Positions 9,201-18,388 of a stretch of 35,953 bases of DNA are shown piece after piece. Numbering within the stretch: the first letter of the stretch is position 1; the number at the start of each line of letters is the position of its first letter. The stretch is from CAYUVA01 sp964448115 [NCBI: uncultured bacterium] (lineage in GTDB: Bacteria > CAYUVA01), in assembly GCA_964448115.1 (NCBI GenBank), contig CAYUVA010000036.1:1-35953 (forward strand), given 5' to 3'. The position numbers and the translations under genes are program-made. The notes under the pieces are model-generated. The model searched no databases and was not told the DNA's origin. It saw only the letters and a list, made by a program, of their open reading frames with translations.

Positions 9201-12200
9201 GGGATGAATAGATATCCGCACCGGCGTCGAAGCTCCACTGATATATACCGGTGGAGCCGAGCTTATATAGATTGTCATCCAAGGAAGCAAAGTAAACCGA
9301 TCCATCCGGCGCCAGTGCTACCGATGTCTTGACCTCGCCGTAAGTAGGATAGCTCCAATATAACGAGCCATCAGAGTTCAAGGCATAGACATTGTTGTCA
9401 TCAGAGCCGAAGAAGATTTTCCCCTGCTTATTTGCTGTTATAGCGCTTGCAACCGGTCCCCCGGTTGGGTAGCTCCAAGCCAGGCTGCCATCGCTGTTTA
9501 AGCAATAAACCTTGTTGTCATCGGATCCGAACAGGATGTAGCTGCCGGATATGCACGGGGCGCCGCGCACCGCTCCCCCAGTTGTGTAGCTCCATTGCAA
9601 GCCCTTGGCGCTGTCGATGCAGTAGAGACGGTTGGCTTCGCTTCCGACATAAGCCCTGCCGTTGCTGGCGACCACCGGCGCAGTGGTGATGGAGGATTGC
9701 AGGTCATAGGAATAAACCAGGCTTCCTGCCTTATCGACTACATACAGCTTATTATCCGAGGATCCGAACCAAACATTGCCATCATCAGCCAGGGCGGGTG
9801 CGCCGATGATATCGCCCCCGGTAGGATAGCTCCAGCGCATGGTACCATCAACATTTAGCGCATACAGCTTATCATCATTGGAGCCGACATAAAGCCCCTT
9901 GAAGCGATCAGCGATAGCCACTGAGCTATCCACCCAGTAGCTGGTGGAGAAACTCCATCCCAAGGTCATTATCTCCACGCCCTCATAGGGGCTGGTGCCG
10001 CGATGAGCGCGATCCCTTTGCAGGTAAGGCCATTGTGTCTCGCCGGGATAATGATACCCCATGTCAACCGTCCCTCTATCCAACACACCGTCTTTGCGGG
10101 TTGCATAGTCGTAAACAAAGGTCGCAGAGGATGCCTGCCTCCCTGCATCGACGCACATACTGGTTACGGGATCGCCTGCCTCCCAGTTCATAAGGTAAAA
10201 GCTCCCCAAGGGACCGGCTACATATAAGGGATCGACCATGATATTCCCGTTTATGCCGGTCTGATCGGGCAAAGCACCACCATAATTGGAAGGCACATTG
10301 TTGGACATGTTGTTATGATAGACCTCCGGCAGGCTAGAGGAGTTCTGTGCATAAAATGCTCCCATGCCGCTGTTATTGGAGGCTATATTGTTCTCCAAGA
10401 GCGAGGTTGAGGGGTCGCCTACATAGATAGCGCTTCCCTTTGGAGCATTGTTTGAATCAAAGGTGTTGTTGCGCACGGTTACATCGCTGCCATCGGCTAT
10501 ATTCAGTCCCCCCCCTCCGAAGGATGCCTGATTGTTGGTGATCAGGTTGTTCTCGATGATAAAGAAGCCATCCCTGATATCTATGCCGCTGCCAGAGACT
10601 CCACCGGTGTTGTTGGTAATGAAGCAGTTTCTTATGACCCCATCAGCATGGTTTATCTCGATACCCTTGGTGCCATTGGTTACCTTGAGGCTATCGATGT
10701 TGACATTGTTCAAGTTCTGAATGACTATGGTCGGCCCGATGGAGCTTCCCTGTACCTCGGAGATATTATTAAACGGATCTTTCACCCATGAGCGTCCATC
10801 ATAAGCCCCCTCGATGGTGATATTAGACTTGAAGATGAAGAGGCGCTCGCTATACAAGCCGCCAGCAACATGAATGCGGTCATAAGGATTAGCTACCCCC
10901 AGGGCAGAAGATATGAGACGATAAGGATGATCCGCAGAGCCGTCCTCGTAGCCGGTATTGCTGTCATCGACATACCATATAGTAAAGACAGGAGTGGGAG
11001 TCGAGGTCGGCGTGTTGGTAACCGTCGGGGTCGATGTCGGCGTAGGCGAGACATAATCGGTCGGGGTTGCCGTTGCCGTAGGCGGAATAACATAGCAGTT
11101 GATCTCCTGGCTGTAAAAGCTCTCCTTGCCAGAGCTATCATAGGTTGTGGCTGCGATATAGTAGATATGACCACCGGGTACATCCTCCCAAAGATAGCCG
11201 CTAACATTGCCCACATCTATCGGCGAGCCTTGACCGTCATAAGGATGACCGCTCTGGTCAGTATCGAAGTAGATCTTGAATCCAGCAATATCGGGAGCGA
11301 TCGGCACATCCCAGCGCATGGTTATATCATCGCCGATTGGATTGGCGTAGAAGTTGACCGGCTCCGGGGGCATGGCATCTACCGCCGCGGTGTCGAGATA
11401 GGGATCATAAGTAACAGTTCCCTTAGCGGGATTATCAACGCTGTGATAAATAGCATCCTCTATTTGGGCTGGATCCGCCGTGCCCCACCAGTTGAAGGTA
11501 GCGGTGAGATCGCTTGTGGAGTTGTTGTAGAACTGAGCGTATTGATTGCCCAAGATATTGTTGTTGGCAAAATTACCCAGTGAATTTCCCTCGAATACTA
11601 TCCCCCCAACGATCCCCTGGTTGTAAACGATGTTGTTAAGCTCGATATTCAAACCATCGCCGGTAATGAATAATCCAGAGCCTCCCGCGGTGATAGTTGT
11701 ATTGTGAGCGATGTAGTTGCCGATTAGGCTTCCCTTCTCAAGGTAAAGACCTCCACCTCGTGAATGTGCTGAGTTATGGCATATATAGTTATCGAAAATG
11801 GAGGGATTGGAGGGGCTGACAGCCGAGATTCCGCCACCACTGCCGCCAATGTAGTTATACAAAATATAGTTATTCTCGATATTTGGCGCTCCGTGATTGG
11901 CTACTATGATCCCGGAGTTGTCGTTGTTGACAATCAGGTTTTCTTGAATGTTAGGCTGAGCAAAGTTGGAGACCAGTACCCCCGCACCATGGCAATTATC
12001 CATCAGGTTATCCCGGATCAACGGCATCGCATAGTTTCCCTCCACCTGGATGCCATTGCCTGTGCTGGTAAGATCGATAAATAGATTTGACAACACCTGC
12101 GGTGAGGCGTTGTTTATATAAATTCCCGCATAGACATGATAGCCAGAGAAAAGATTTTCTTTGATCTTGGGCAACGAGGAGCCTTCGATGTAGATTCCGC

Positions 12201-12711
12201 CACCGCTGCCGTCTCCCTGACCATTATCGTAGAACTGGCAGCCATATATATAAGGGCTGGCATTTAAGATCTTTACCCCAGGTCCACCATACTGGATTAT
12301 GCAATGCTGCAAAGTACAGCCGCTTTGATACTCGCCCTGGGGGTCGAATATGGCATCCTGGCTCAGGTCATTGAAGATTACGCCATCCCATGCCGATGGT
12401 TCGTAGTTGATGTTGGCAGTGAAGGTGATCGGCTGTCCTTCGCTGCCGATAGCCTTCAGGATCCCGTTTACCTCCAGTTGGGTGGCGGTCAAGAACTTGA
12501 CGATGACGCCAGGTTCTATTTCAACGGTTACCCCGGCTGCTATCGTGGAATCGCAGGTTATGACATAGGGAGAATATGACTCCAACCAGGTCATATTACT
12601 CTCGATGGTACCACAGATGGGATAATATCCCCGGGATATAGATGGATTCAATGCCATGATAAACAGCATCAAACCGACTATAATGCTCGTGTATTTATTC
12701 CTGGTATTCAT
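6259..12711 (-). CDS. Giant secreted protein: two beta-helices, PQQ-like propeller, FN3 array, twin GGY-PYL domains
   Basis: 2150 residues from the ATG at 12711, which has AGGAGGT upstream; earlier in-frame starts lack one. Approximate order: signal peptide (1-28); right-handed parallel beta-helix (30-440); fibronectin-III-like domain (447-540); Thr/Pro linker (540-575); second beta-helix opening with WYVDDSNTG (575-880); eight-bladed PQQ-like propeller with repeats like [24 protein letters not shown] (885-1233); second Thr/Pro linker (1234-1317); six FN3 or purple-acid-phosphatase-N-like domains with a recurring W-TD-P pattern (1318-1890); then two copies of a C-terminal module (about 7014-6706 and 6594-6259) seen also in the proteins at 24951-26666 and 26684-29578. 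No enzyme site is evident. A surface or extracellular glycan-binding or adhesion role is likely. The only obvious export signal is the N-terminal one. Confidence 0.85.
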   Translation of the reverse strand: MNTRNKYTSIIVGLMLFIMALNPSISRGYYPICGTIESNMTWLESYSPYVITCDSTIAAGVTVEIEPGVIVKFLTATQLEVNGILKAIGSEGQPITFTANINYEPSAWDGVIFNDLSQDAIFDPQGEYQSGCTLQHCIIQYGGPGVKILNASPYIYGCQFYDNGQGDGSGGGIYIEGSSLPKIKENLFSGYHVYAGIYINNASPQVLSNLFIDLTSTGNGIQVEGNYAMPLIRDNLMDNCHGAGVLVSNFAQPNIQENLIVNNDNSGIIVANHGAPNIENNYILYNYIGGSGGGISAVSPSNPSIFDNYICHNSAHSRGGGLYLEKGSLIGNYIAHNTTITAGGSGLFITGDGLNIELNNIVYNQGIVGGIVFEGNSLGNFANNNILGNQYAQFYNNSTSDLTATFNWWGTADPAQIEDAIYHSVDNPAKGTVTYDPYLDTAAVDAMPPEPVNFYANPIGDDITMRWDVPIAPDIAGFKIYFDTDQSGHPYDGQGSPIDVGNVSGYLWEDVPGGHIYYIAATTYDSSGKESFYSQEINCYVIPPTATATPTDYVSPTPTSTPTVTNTPTSTPTPVFTIWYVDDSNTGYEDGSADHPYRLISSALGVANPYDRIHVAGGLYSERLFIFKSNITIEGAYDGRSWVKDPFNNISEVQGSSIGPTIVIQNLNNVNIDSLKVTNGTKGIEINHADGVIRNCFITNNTGGVSGSGIDIRDGFFIIENNLITNNQASFGGGGLNIADGSDVTVRNNTFDSNNAPKGSAIYVGDPSTSLLENNIASNNSGMGAFYAQNSSSLPEVYHNNMSNNVPSNYGGALPDQTGINGNIMVDPLYVAGPLGSFYLMNWEAGDPVTSMCVDAGRQASSATFVYDYATRKDGVLDRGTVDMGYHYPGETQWPYLQRDRAHRGTSPYEGVEIMTLGWSFSTSYWVDSSVAIADRFKGLYVGSNDDKLYALNVDGTMRWSYPTGGDIIGAPALADDGNVWFGSSDNKLYVVDKAGSLVYSYDLQSSITTAPVVASNGRAYVGSEANRLYCIDSAKGLQWSYTTGGAVRGAPCISGSYILFGSDDNKVYCLNSDGSLAWSYPTGGPVASAITANKQGKIFFGSDDNNVYALNSDGSLYWSYPTYGEVKTSVALAPDGSVYFASLDDNLYKLGSTGIYQWSFDAGADIYSSPSVDSQARVYFGADNGIMYCLNSDGSLLWSFAASARIRSSPALGAQRVVYFGSRDYKVYALAQATDTPTATPTRTPTNTATNPPSPTHTPTQIPTATPSYTPTKTPTPTEYMSPTSTPTMTPTVTPSGHPTHTPTGSATPTPGPLLGPPMIIDGPIVIYDKTTAVFRWRTDRPTTSIVEYQSAKGTKETVSDEELVCDHHLAIEGSLTPGMTYSYTVGGTDELSQSVTSASRSFTTYQNRDFAPAIIEGPKIVDVGPNKALVYLVTDEPTLATLTYGTESASDKEVHTTTMYDCDMLITLGDLAPDTRYYLDVTVTDSDSRNTSAQRIYFKTLSAPKNSRPLPLVGPLVIAQTEDTAYFYWYTDRVTNASVSGISSGKEAFGITDSSLSKRHITAVGSLTPGSTYQVSIGGTDYDGNPLEFNEPLYFKALSAPDVSAPVIIAAAEIMQLDSDSCLVYWQTDEPSSSTVYLAKQGSEAVHQFAILGLRTEHAVTLTQLEPGTTYQYWIESVDVSGNVASSKVAGTGSSLPLDTFTTSSTNSKAAPNIDVNKIRVDASNRTVTIQFTTDQLTTACVYYGKTSNMEFMKHDFGYSYKHFVSLTDLDIGTDYYYQIVARNLNRQERQTVVYSVSTQIEPDITEPGITYQAMTHLSPYLARLEWTTDQLSHGYVSLYDNIDDLFMADMEVDLNHTAYLYNLSPFKSYQYTVYSKDTAQNQAVSDAVSFDNNYQPKPLIMLGGYLTSYISQSAGGSITLAALCRPEVEHVELTVGGMGTGIFLYDDGTMGDIAAGDNLYMVSFTGLPPGTPAGDYLVEMTAEDSYGNSYTWPYFDIYGPSASYQAFEVLDTARYDWLVNYSEVLNGTGYEGTSKQSVPFILAGGYWDTLVTTPEGGVFNMLAIPLDSIGGGCDDISSLEIYFGGQGTGVLLLDNGSSGDWAPGDCVYGLYAPIEAGISPLRAILELRAFQTDGAQSGMYPYLNIWE

Positions 12712-12787
12712 CCTACAACCTCCTGTAAAAGTTCGTTCATAGGCTGACATTATTACTGGGATCGAAAAATTCTCTCAATGTTATGTT

Positions 12788-12816
12788 ATTCTATTTTAAT
12801 AAATATTTATTGTCAA
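12788..12816 (-). promoter_or_regulatory. Strong sigma-70 promoter for the giant secreted protein
   Basis: Minus strand: TTGACA (12816-12811), 17-base AT-rich spacer, TAGAAT (12793-12788; five of six). The predicted 5' leader is about 70 bases and ends in an AGGAGGT ribosome site, so this giant gene is probably well expressed and independent of the crotonase gene upstream. Confidence 0.65.
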
Positions 12817-12842
12817 AGAAAAGCAGTTAACCATCAGGCAAT

Positions 12843-13625
12843 CTACTTCCCCTTGAACTCAGCCTTTCTTTTTTCGAGGAAGGCGCTGACTCCCTCCTTC
12901 ATATCCTCGGTGGAGAAAAGCAGCCCGAAGAGCTTGGATTCCAGCCTGGTGCCCTCGATCAGGGTGATCTCGGCGCCGTGATTGACCGCCTCGATGGCAA
13001 ACCGCAAGGCTATAGGTCCGTTTTTCAGGAAGCTCCTCGCCATATCAAACGCTGCCTCGATAAGCTCCTCCAGCACAACGACCTTATTAACCAATCCTAT
13101 CCGATAAGCCTCCTGGGCATCAATGGGATCTCCGGACAATATCATCTGAAGGGCGCGTCCTTTACCGACCAGGCGCATAAGCCGTTGGGTGCCTCCATAG
13201 CCAGGTATAAGCCCCAGCTTGACTTCAGGGACTCCAATCTTGGCATTCTGCGAGGCGATCCTGACATGAGCAGCCAATGCCAGCTCGCAGCCACCACCCA
13301 AGGCGTAGCCGTTTACCGCAGCGATGACCGGGAAGGGGAGATTCTCGATAAGCCCGAACAGCTCCTGACCTCGACGAGAAGCCTTGGCTGCATCATCCGG
13401 ACTCATCTTTGTAAACTGGCTGATATCAGCTCCGGCGACGAAGGATTTCTCCCCGGCGCCAGTGATGATCAATGCCTTGACTTTATCCTCGTTGATCAAC
13501 TGATAAAGCAGGCACTCCATCTCGGAGAAGGTCTTATCATCTAGCGCATTTAGCACCTTGGGTCGGTTGATAGTCAGAACGCCTATATCATCCTTGATCT
13601 CGAACAAAATATTCTCAAAATCCAT
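12843..13625 (-). CDS. Enoyl-CoA hydratase/isomerase (crotonase family)
   Basis: 260 residues, normal crotonase length. It has the CoA-binding and oxyanion-hole segments (FVAGADISQF near 62-71 and NGYALGGGCELALA near 105-118) and the two catalytic glutamates of true hydratases, Glu114 in GCELA and Glu134 in GVPEVKLGLIPGYGG, followed by TQRL. It should therefore hydrate short-chain trans-2-enoyl-CoA, as in butyryl-CoA metabolism or beta-oxidation. The ATG at 13625 has GGAGG upstream. It is the third gene of an apparent PhoH-EutN-crotonase operon (20 bases after EutN), an unusual setting; no acyl-CoA dehydrogenase or thiolase is nearby. Confidence 0.9.
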   Translation of the reverse strand: MDFENILFEIKDDIGVLTINRPKVLNALDDKTFSEMECLLYQLINEDKVKALIITGAGEKSFVAGADISQFTKMSPDDAAKASRRGQELFGLIENLPFPVIAAVNGYALGGGCELALAAHVRIASQNAKIGVPEVKLGLIPGYGGTQRLMRLVGKGRALQMILSGDPIDAQEAYRIGLVNKVVVLEELIEAAFDMARSFLKNGPIALRFAIEAVNHGAEITLIEGTRLESKLFGLLFSTEDMKEGVSAFLEKRKAEFKGK

Positions 13626-13645
13626 AACAAACCTCCGCTTCTATT

Positions 13646-13933
13646 TTATTTACTCTTCTTTTTAGGCTGGTTGAAGTCGATAGTATCGACGATAGCAGCG
13701 ATGGCAGCATCTACCGGGCTCTGGGCGAAGTTCCTGGTCATTCTGGCAGAGCTTCCGCGCACGATGAGCACGGTCTCGCCAGCGCCAGCGCCTACAGTGT
13801 CGATCGCCACCACATATCCACCCTCCGGCTTGCCGTCAGGGTCGATAAGTTGCACGATCAGCATCTTGCATCCGTCCAGCTTGCTGTCCTTGCGGGTTGC
13901 AACTACGGTTCCGATGACCTTGCCCAGGTTCAT
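13646..13933 (-). CDS. EutN/CcmL-family bacterial microcompartment vertex protein
   Basis: 95 residues, the length of single-domain BMC-P (Pfam EutN_CcmL) proteins. The N-terminal MNLGKVIGTVVATRKDSKL-type strand, the LIVQLIDPDGK segment and the GAGAGETVLIVRGSSAR motif are diagnostic; the C-terminus has the DAAIAAIVDTID helix followed by a Lys-rich tail. Such proteins form pentamers that cap the vertices of microcompartment shells. No BMC-H or BMC-T shell gene and no encapsulated signature enzyme occur in this window. It is located between PhoH and a crotonase, with gaps of 29 and 20 bases. It may serve a shell locus elsewhere or have a shell-independent role. A GGGAG ribosome site lies rather far (about 12 bases) from the ATG. 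Confidence 0.9.
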   Translation of the reverse strand: MNLGKVIGTVVATRKDSKLDGCKMLIVQLIDPDGKPEGGYVVAIDTVGAGAGETVLIVRGSSARMTRNFAQSPVDAAIAAIVDTIDFNQPKKKSK

Positions 13934-13962
13934 ATCTTGTCATATCTCCCTTGTATGTTTTA

Positions 13963-15282
13963 TCAAAGCAGGTTGGCAGCCAGCTCGGCGAGCTTGGATC
14001 GCTCACCTTTGAAAAGCATTACATGACCGCTGATCTCCTGTCCCTTGAAGCGCTCAACAAGGTAGCTCAATCCGTTGCTTGCCGAGTCGAGGAACGGGTT
14101 ATCGATCTGGTAGGGGTCTCCGGTGAGCACGATCTTTGCATCATCTCCAGCGCGGGAGATTATGGTCTTGATCTCATGCGGGTTGAGATTCTGCGCCTCA
14201 TCTACGATTATGTACTGCCGCGGGATGCTCCTTCCCCTGATATATGTTAAAGGCTCGATCTGCACCAGTCCCTGTCTAATGAGCTGATAGTAGTCCGCCG
14301 ATTGTTTCCTGTCTTTTTTCTTATGTTGAAAGATGAGATCGAGATTATCAAAGATAGGCTGCATCCAGGGTGCTAATTTCTCGGTTACATCCCCCGGCAG
14401 ATAGCCGATATCCCTACCTAGCGGAAAGATGGGGCGGCTGACCAGCAGGCGCTCGTAGATCCCATCATCGACTGTTTTTGCCAGCCCAGCAGCGATGGCG
14501 AGCAATGTCTTGCCCGTCCCAGCCTTGCCCACCAGGGTTACCAGGTTTACCCCATCATCAAGCAAAAGATCGAAGCAGAAGCTCTGCTCGGTATTTCTAG
14601 GACTTATGCCCCAGACCTGATGCGGGATATCAAGCGGCAACAGCATACCCTTATCATGATGAAATCTAGCCAGTGCGGATGCCAAGCCATCATCACCCTT
14701 CAATATGGCAAATTGATTAGGATAAAAATTCTCCTTATCCAGTTTTATAGCGCCATCATTATAGAATTGTTGTACCTGCTTTGAATTTACCTGAACCTCT
14801 GAGAAGCCACGATACAGGTGCTCGATCTCCACCTTCTTGGACTCGTAGTCCATCGGCTTTATTCCCAACGCATCCGCCTTTATGCGCAGATTAGCGTCCT
14901 TTGTAACCAGGATGACCGGAACCTCGGCTTGTTTTTTCATCAAGCTCAAAGCGGTAACCAGCAGACGGTTATCGACCTTATCTCTGGCAAATGTAGGGGG
15001 AAGCTCGATTCTATCCCCGGAGCCGAGATCGACCATGCAAACGCCGCCTTTATCGTTGACCTCGACGCCTTGAGAAAGATTCCCCTTGCGCCTGAACTTG
15101 TCGAGCAGCCTTATCGCATGGCGGGCATTGCGCCCCAAGCCGTTTAGATCTCGCTTGAAGGTATCTATCTCCTCGACTACCGAGATGGGGATAACCACGA
15201 TATTATCAGCGAACTTGCAGAAGGCTTCTGGATCCAGCAACAGGACATTTGTATCTAAGATGAAGTACTTTTTCATACTCAT
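13963..15282 (-). CDS. PhoH-family ATPase with N-terminal PIN domain (PhoH2-like)
   Basis: About 439 residues. An N-terminal PIN ribonuclease domain (1-150) keeps LDTNVLL (Asp10), a VVEEIDTFK acidic pair and later Asp residues; the C-terminal PhoH RecA-like domain has Walker A GKAGTGKT (about residue 254), Walker B YIIVDEAQN (about 359) and LTGDPYQID. PhoH2-type proteins unwind and cleave RNA in an ATP-dependent way. The start is ambiguous. The ATG at 15282 lies 7 bases after a TATAAT box and would give a leaderless message (MSMKKYFILDTN). The ATG at 15291 overlaps that box and has AGGAG four bases upstream, giving three more residues. It leads the PhoH-EutN-crotonase operon. Confidence 0.9.
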   Translation of the reverse strand: MSMKKYFILDTNVLLLDPEAFCKFADNIVVIPISVVEEIDTFKRDLNGLGRNARHAIRLLDKFRRKGNLSQGVEVNDKGGVCMVDLGSGDRIELPPTFARDKVDNRLLVTALSLMKKQAEVPVILVTKDANLRIKADALGIKPMDYESKKVEIEHLYRGFSEVQVNSKQVQQFYNDGAIKLDKENFYPNQFAILKGDDGLASALARFHHDKGMLLPLDIPHQVWGISPRNTEQSFCFDLLLDDGVNLVTLVGKAGTGKTLLAIAAGLAKTVDDGIYERLLVSRPIFPLGRDIGYLPGDVTEKLAPWMQPIFDNLDLIFQHKKKDRKQSADYYQLIRQGLVQIEPLTYIRGRSIPRQYIIVDEAQNLNPHEIKTIISRAGDDAKIVLTGDPYQIDNPFLDSASNGLSYLVERFKGQEISGHVMLFKGERSKLAELAANLL

Positions 15283-15289
15283 AGTCCGC

Positions 15290-15318
15290 ATTATACTCCT
15301 ATCGGTGATTATGTTCAA
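15290..15318 (-). promoter_or_regulatory. Sigma-70 promoter of the PhoH operon
   Basis: Minus strand: TTGAAC (15318-15313; four of six), 17-base spacer, perfect TATAAT (15295-15290). Only 7 bases separate the -10 from the ATG at 15282. If used, this promoter makes a leaderless mRNA and rules out the ATG at 15291, which overlaps the -10. Confidence 0.55.
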
Positions 15319-15437
15319 AAGGCTATTGCCTATCAGCTCATCCTAAAATGTAGTATGGTAACCGGTGCAGAATTTAATGGCTAGAGTATATAAAAAATAT
15401 TTTACATTTTATAAGTTTTATTTTCCAATTTGATAAT

Positions 15438-16556
15438 TTAGTTTTCCTTTCTGTCATTCATGGCTCTTTTTTCCAGGATCTCCTTAGCCAACTCCCTTAT
15501 TGCAGGCTCTTCATCCTCGGCTAGCCGTTCAAGGCAATCGAGTATGAATTCTCCCTCGTATCCATCGAGGATGGCTAATGCTTGCAGTCGCTGCTCTGGA
15601 TACGGGCTGTATGCCGCCACTAGCGCATCGGCAAGCTGCGCATCCTCGACCATCTTGCGAACCGCCAGGTTAGCTTTCAGGCAAACGAGCACATCATCAT
15701 CGTGCGAAGCGATCAGCACTGCCTTTAATCCTCGCGCATCGCCGATCTCCCCAAGGGCTGTCGTTGCCGCTCCCCGCACCGCTGGACTGTGATGCCCTAG
15801 CTTGCTTATTATATCCGGTATCGCTGATGGATCTTTGGCTTTGCCTAAGCCTTCAAGCACAGCGCTTAACAGGTTGGGATCGGTGCTTGATAGTTGCTCC
15901 TTGAGCACCGAAATGCCAGGTCCTTCCGCTAAGGCGAGTGCATTGGCAATATTCCTCTGTGCGCTAGGGGATGCCTGGGGTAGCCTTGATGCCAGGTATG
16001 CCAGCTCCTCGGCGCCGAAGTTCGCCAATGCCATAGCAGCGTTAGCCTCCACATAGTCATTCTCCCCCGGCACCTGTGCCTTGAGGTATGGTAGCGCCCT
16101 GGCATCGCCGATCTTGCCTAGGCATAATGCACAACGACCGGCGATCAAGGGATTCGGATTGGAGAGGTTATCGATTAGCGAATTCACCGCTGCCTTATCA
16201 AATAAAACAAGCGCTCCGGCTGCCTCCCTCCAGATGCTATACTTTGGGTCGCCAAGGCTGTTTATCAAAGCCGGGATCGCCCTGGTATCGTGCATTCTAC
16301 CTAAAGTGCGCAGGATGGCTATCTTGACCGAAACGGTCTGGTTGGGAAGCTGCTCAAGCAACTTTTTTACTACTCGATCCCCACCGATATCTCCTAGTTT
16401 CTTTATGGCCATGATCCTGGCATTCTCACTCTCGTGCTCCAGGTATGAAAACAGCCTGTCCAGCTCGCCTTTGTCGTTATCATCCCCCTTGCATCCCAAG
16501 ATACAAAAAGATATCGAGATTAAAAGGGTCAAGGAAAGATGAACAAGGGATCTCAT
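15438..16556 (-). CDS. HEAT-repeat lipoprotein
   Basis: 372 residues. A hydrophobic signal sequence ends in ILGC, a usable lipobox with Cys22 as the lipidated residue, so a membrane-anchored periplasmic or outer-membrane location is expected. The rest is a continuous array of HEAT/PBS-lyase-like repeats of about 31 residues with the usual pattern (for example ARAIPALINSLGDP, ALPYLKAQVPGENDYVEANAAMALANFG and AVRGAATTALGEIGD). These form a protein-binding solenoid, and no catalytic site is evident. It begins 17 bases after the SLC13 transporter gene, so it is probably translated from the same message. No clear ribosome site is visible. Its partner is unknown; the adjacent transporter or the Cache sensor kinase are possible. 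Confidence 0.8.
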   Translation of the reverse strand: MRSLVHLSLTLLISISFCILGCKGDDNDKGELDRLFSYLEHESENARIMAIKKLGDIGGDRVVKKLLEQLPNQTVSVKIAILRTLGRMHDTRAIPALINSLGDPKYSIWREAAGALVLFDKAAVNSLIDNLSNPNPLIAGRCALCLGKIGDARALPYLKAQVPGENDYVEANAAMALANFGAEELAYLASRLPQASPSAQRNIANALALAEGPGISVLKEQLSSTDPNLLSAVLEGLGKAKDPSAIPDIISKLGHHSPAVRGAATTALGEIGDARGLKAVLIASHDDDVLVCLKANLAVRKMVEDAQLADALVAAYSPYPEQRLQALAILDGYEGEFILDCLERLAEDEEPAIRELAKEILEKRAMNDRKEN

Positions 16557-16573
16557 TATTTTGCCAACATTAG

Positions 16574-18091
16574 TTATTTCAACATTATAGGCATCCCCAT
16601 GACCGGCCAGATGAACCTAACGAAGATACCGATCACGATCATCAATATGATACTAGCCGGGATACCATAGAGGAAGAACTCCCCGGAGGTGAACTGCTTG
16701 CTCTCGTAGGCAATGGCATTTGGGGCAGCGCCAACCAGGAGTAGAAATGGCATCCCAGCAGCGACCAATGCGGAGAACAGGATGACCTCTGGAGCGACAT
16801 TCAAGTATGGGGCGATCACCAGCGCCACCGGTAACGAGATCGCTATCGCTGCCACATTCATGATGAAATTGGTCATGATTAATACAAAGAAGGTGATTGC
16901 CATGATAAAAACGAAGGCAGGTGATTTCTCGAACATGGCGAGCCAGTGCACAGCCAGCCATTTCGCTGCCCCAGTCTGCCAGAGACAAAAGCCGATGCTC
17001 ATCGCTCCCCCGAACAGCAAGATTATGTTCCAGGAGACATCCTCGAGGTCCTTTATATCGAGTATTCTAAACAAGAAGAAACAGACCGTGGTTATGAGGA
17101 TGACAGCGCTTTTATCGAAAGGCTTAAGTGCGGGAATAAAGGAGCGCAGGCTTAAAAATAGTATGGCTCCGAAAACAAGTATGGCAGTAACTATCTCCTT
17201 TAAGGTGATGGGACCCAATCGCTCGTAGAGCATCTTGGAGCGCTCCCGCAAGCCAGGTATCCGTTTCTTCTCCGGCTTGAATATGAACCAAAAGAAAAGA
17301 TAAAGGATGATTAACATAGCTATGCCAACCGGGAACATGTAATAGGACAACTCGAAAAACGAGACCTCGCGCCCGCTTATATCCCTGAAGAAGCCGATAG
17401 CCACAGCACCCCTGGCAGCGCCGAGCAATGTAACGATGCTTCCAGCCCCAGCGATGAAAGCCATGCCGATGAAAAGCCCCTTGCCAAAGCGGGTCGGTTT
17501 TTCATCATCGCTATACATGGAGTAGATAGCCATAAGCAAAGGGAATATGGTCGCAGCCACCGCGGTATGCGCCATGATAAAGGTCATAAAAAAGGTGATG
17601 CTGAAGCAGCCCAGGTAGATCATGCTCGTCCGCTCACCCACTATGACCAGCATCTTGTATGCCATGCGCTTGGTTATGCCCGTCTTGGTGAAGACCAAGC
17701 CAATAACAAGGGAGCCAAAGATAAACCATACCGAGGGATCCATGAAATCGGTGAAGGCGGTGCGTGTATCACGGATCAGAAAGGTCGATTGAACAACGCC
17801 GATGGTGATGGCTGTTATGCCGATGGGGACAACCTCGAAGACCCACCAGACAGCGGCGAGAAAAAACAGCGCTAAAGCAGACTTGCCCTGGTCGGTCAAG
17901 GGGAATACCTTTCCCATAGGATCCACCGCATCGGGCAAGGGAGGCGAGAGATATATCAGGAAAAACAGGAACAATCCAACAAGTATAAAGAATAATCTCC
18001 GTCCGTTCTCCTTGGGCTTCATTCTTTGGAGCAGGCTTTTTTTGGTCTTCTGTTCATCTTCATTCTTGGCTTCCAGCTCATATTCAGCCAT
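16574..18091 (-). CDS. SLC13/DASS-family transporter (dicarboxylate or sulfate type)
   Basis: 505 residues with a charged 30-residue cytoplasmic head and about 11 membrane segments. The WWVFEVVPIGITAI stretch (82-95) and the two inverted halves are typical of the divalent anion/sodium symporter family. Both SNT motifs that in VcINDY build the sodium and carboxylate sites are changed: the first is AHT (174-176), the second MNV (411-413). Sodium coupling or substrate may therefore differ from the textbook case. The ATG at 18091 has AAAGGAG upstream. It follows a cluster of two-component genes and a CBS remnant and precedes a HEAT lipoprotein, suggesting a transporter under local sensory control. 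Confidence 0.85.
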   Translation of the reverse strand: MAEYELEAKNEDEQKTKKSLLQRMKPKENGRRLFFILVGLFLFFLIYLSPPLPDAVDPMGKVFPLTDQGKSALALFFLAAVWWVFEVVPIGITAITIGVVQSTFLIRDTRTAFTDFMDPSVWFIFGSLVIGLVFTKTGITKRMAYKMLVIVGERTSMIYLGCFSITFFMTFIMAHTAVAATIFPLLMAIYSMYSDDEKPTRFGKGLFIGMAFIAGAGSIVTLLGAARGAVAIGFFRDISGREVSFFELSYYMFPVGIAMLIILYLFFWFIFKPEKKRIPGLRERSKMLYERLGPITLKEIVTAILVFGAILFLSLRSFIPALKPFDKSAVILITTVCFFLFRILDIKDLEDVSWNIILLFGGAMSIGFCLWQTGAAKWLAVHWLAMFEKSPAFVFIMAITFFVLIMTNFIMNVAAIAISLPVALVIAPYLNVAPEVILFSALVAAGMPFLLLVGAAPNAIAYESKQFTSGEFFLYGIPASIILMIVIGIFVRFIWPVMGMPIMLK

Positions 18092-18140
18092 CTACAACTC
18101 CTTTTTTAGAATGGATATTCGATTCGAGTTCTATTGTTTC

Positions 18141-18361
18141 TCATTCTTCAAGTACAATCGAGGATAGGGTATGCAAAAGCTCCACCGAACGAAGCACTCC
18201 GATAATCTTATTATCTTTCACCACCGGCAGGAGGCTTACATTGTAATCGACCATCTCGTAGATTGCCTTGCCGATGTGATCATCATGGTTGATAACCGCT
18301 TTATTCTCAGATAATCTTCTATCGGGATCATGATCTCGGAGACAAGCACTATCTTCACCAT
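18141..18361 (-). pseudogene. CBS-domain protein disrupted by a single-base frameshift
   Basis: The ATG at 18361 has a good AGGAG site and opens a frame reading MVKIVLVSEIMIPIEDYLRI, the typical start of a single CBS protein, but this frame stops 41 codons in. The C-terminal CBS part (KAVINHDDHIGKAIYEM ... SLLPVVKDNKIIGVLRS) continues in the next frame. Adding one A to the AAA run at 18300-18302 restores a continuous protein of about 73 residues. The rest of the CBS fold is intact, so this is a recent mutation, a consensus error in a homopolymer, or less likely programmed slippage. CBS modules bind adenine nucleotides. It lies between a receiver gene and the SLC13 gene and may have gated that transporter. 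A longer in-frame GTG start at 18392 would give nonsense N-terminal sequence. Confidence 0.7.
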
Positions 18362-18388
18362 ATCCATCTCCTTTGAATGTAATAAAGT

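Noticed and set aside
10870-11583. 237-codon open frame on the plus strand
   Set aside because: It is antisense to the giant secreted protein; its Arg/Ile-rich product has no recognisable domain, and the minus strand frame is clearly the real gene.
12978-13544. 188-codon open frame on the plus strand
   Set aside because: It lies entirely opposite the crotonase gene, whose catalytic motifs are intact; no ribosome site or family resemblance was seen.
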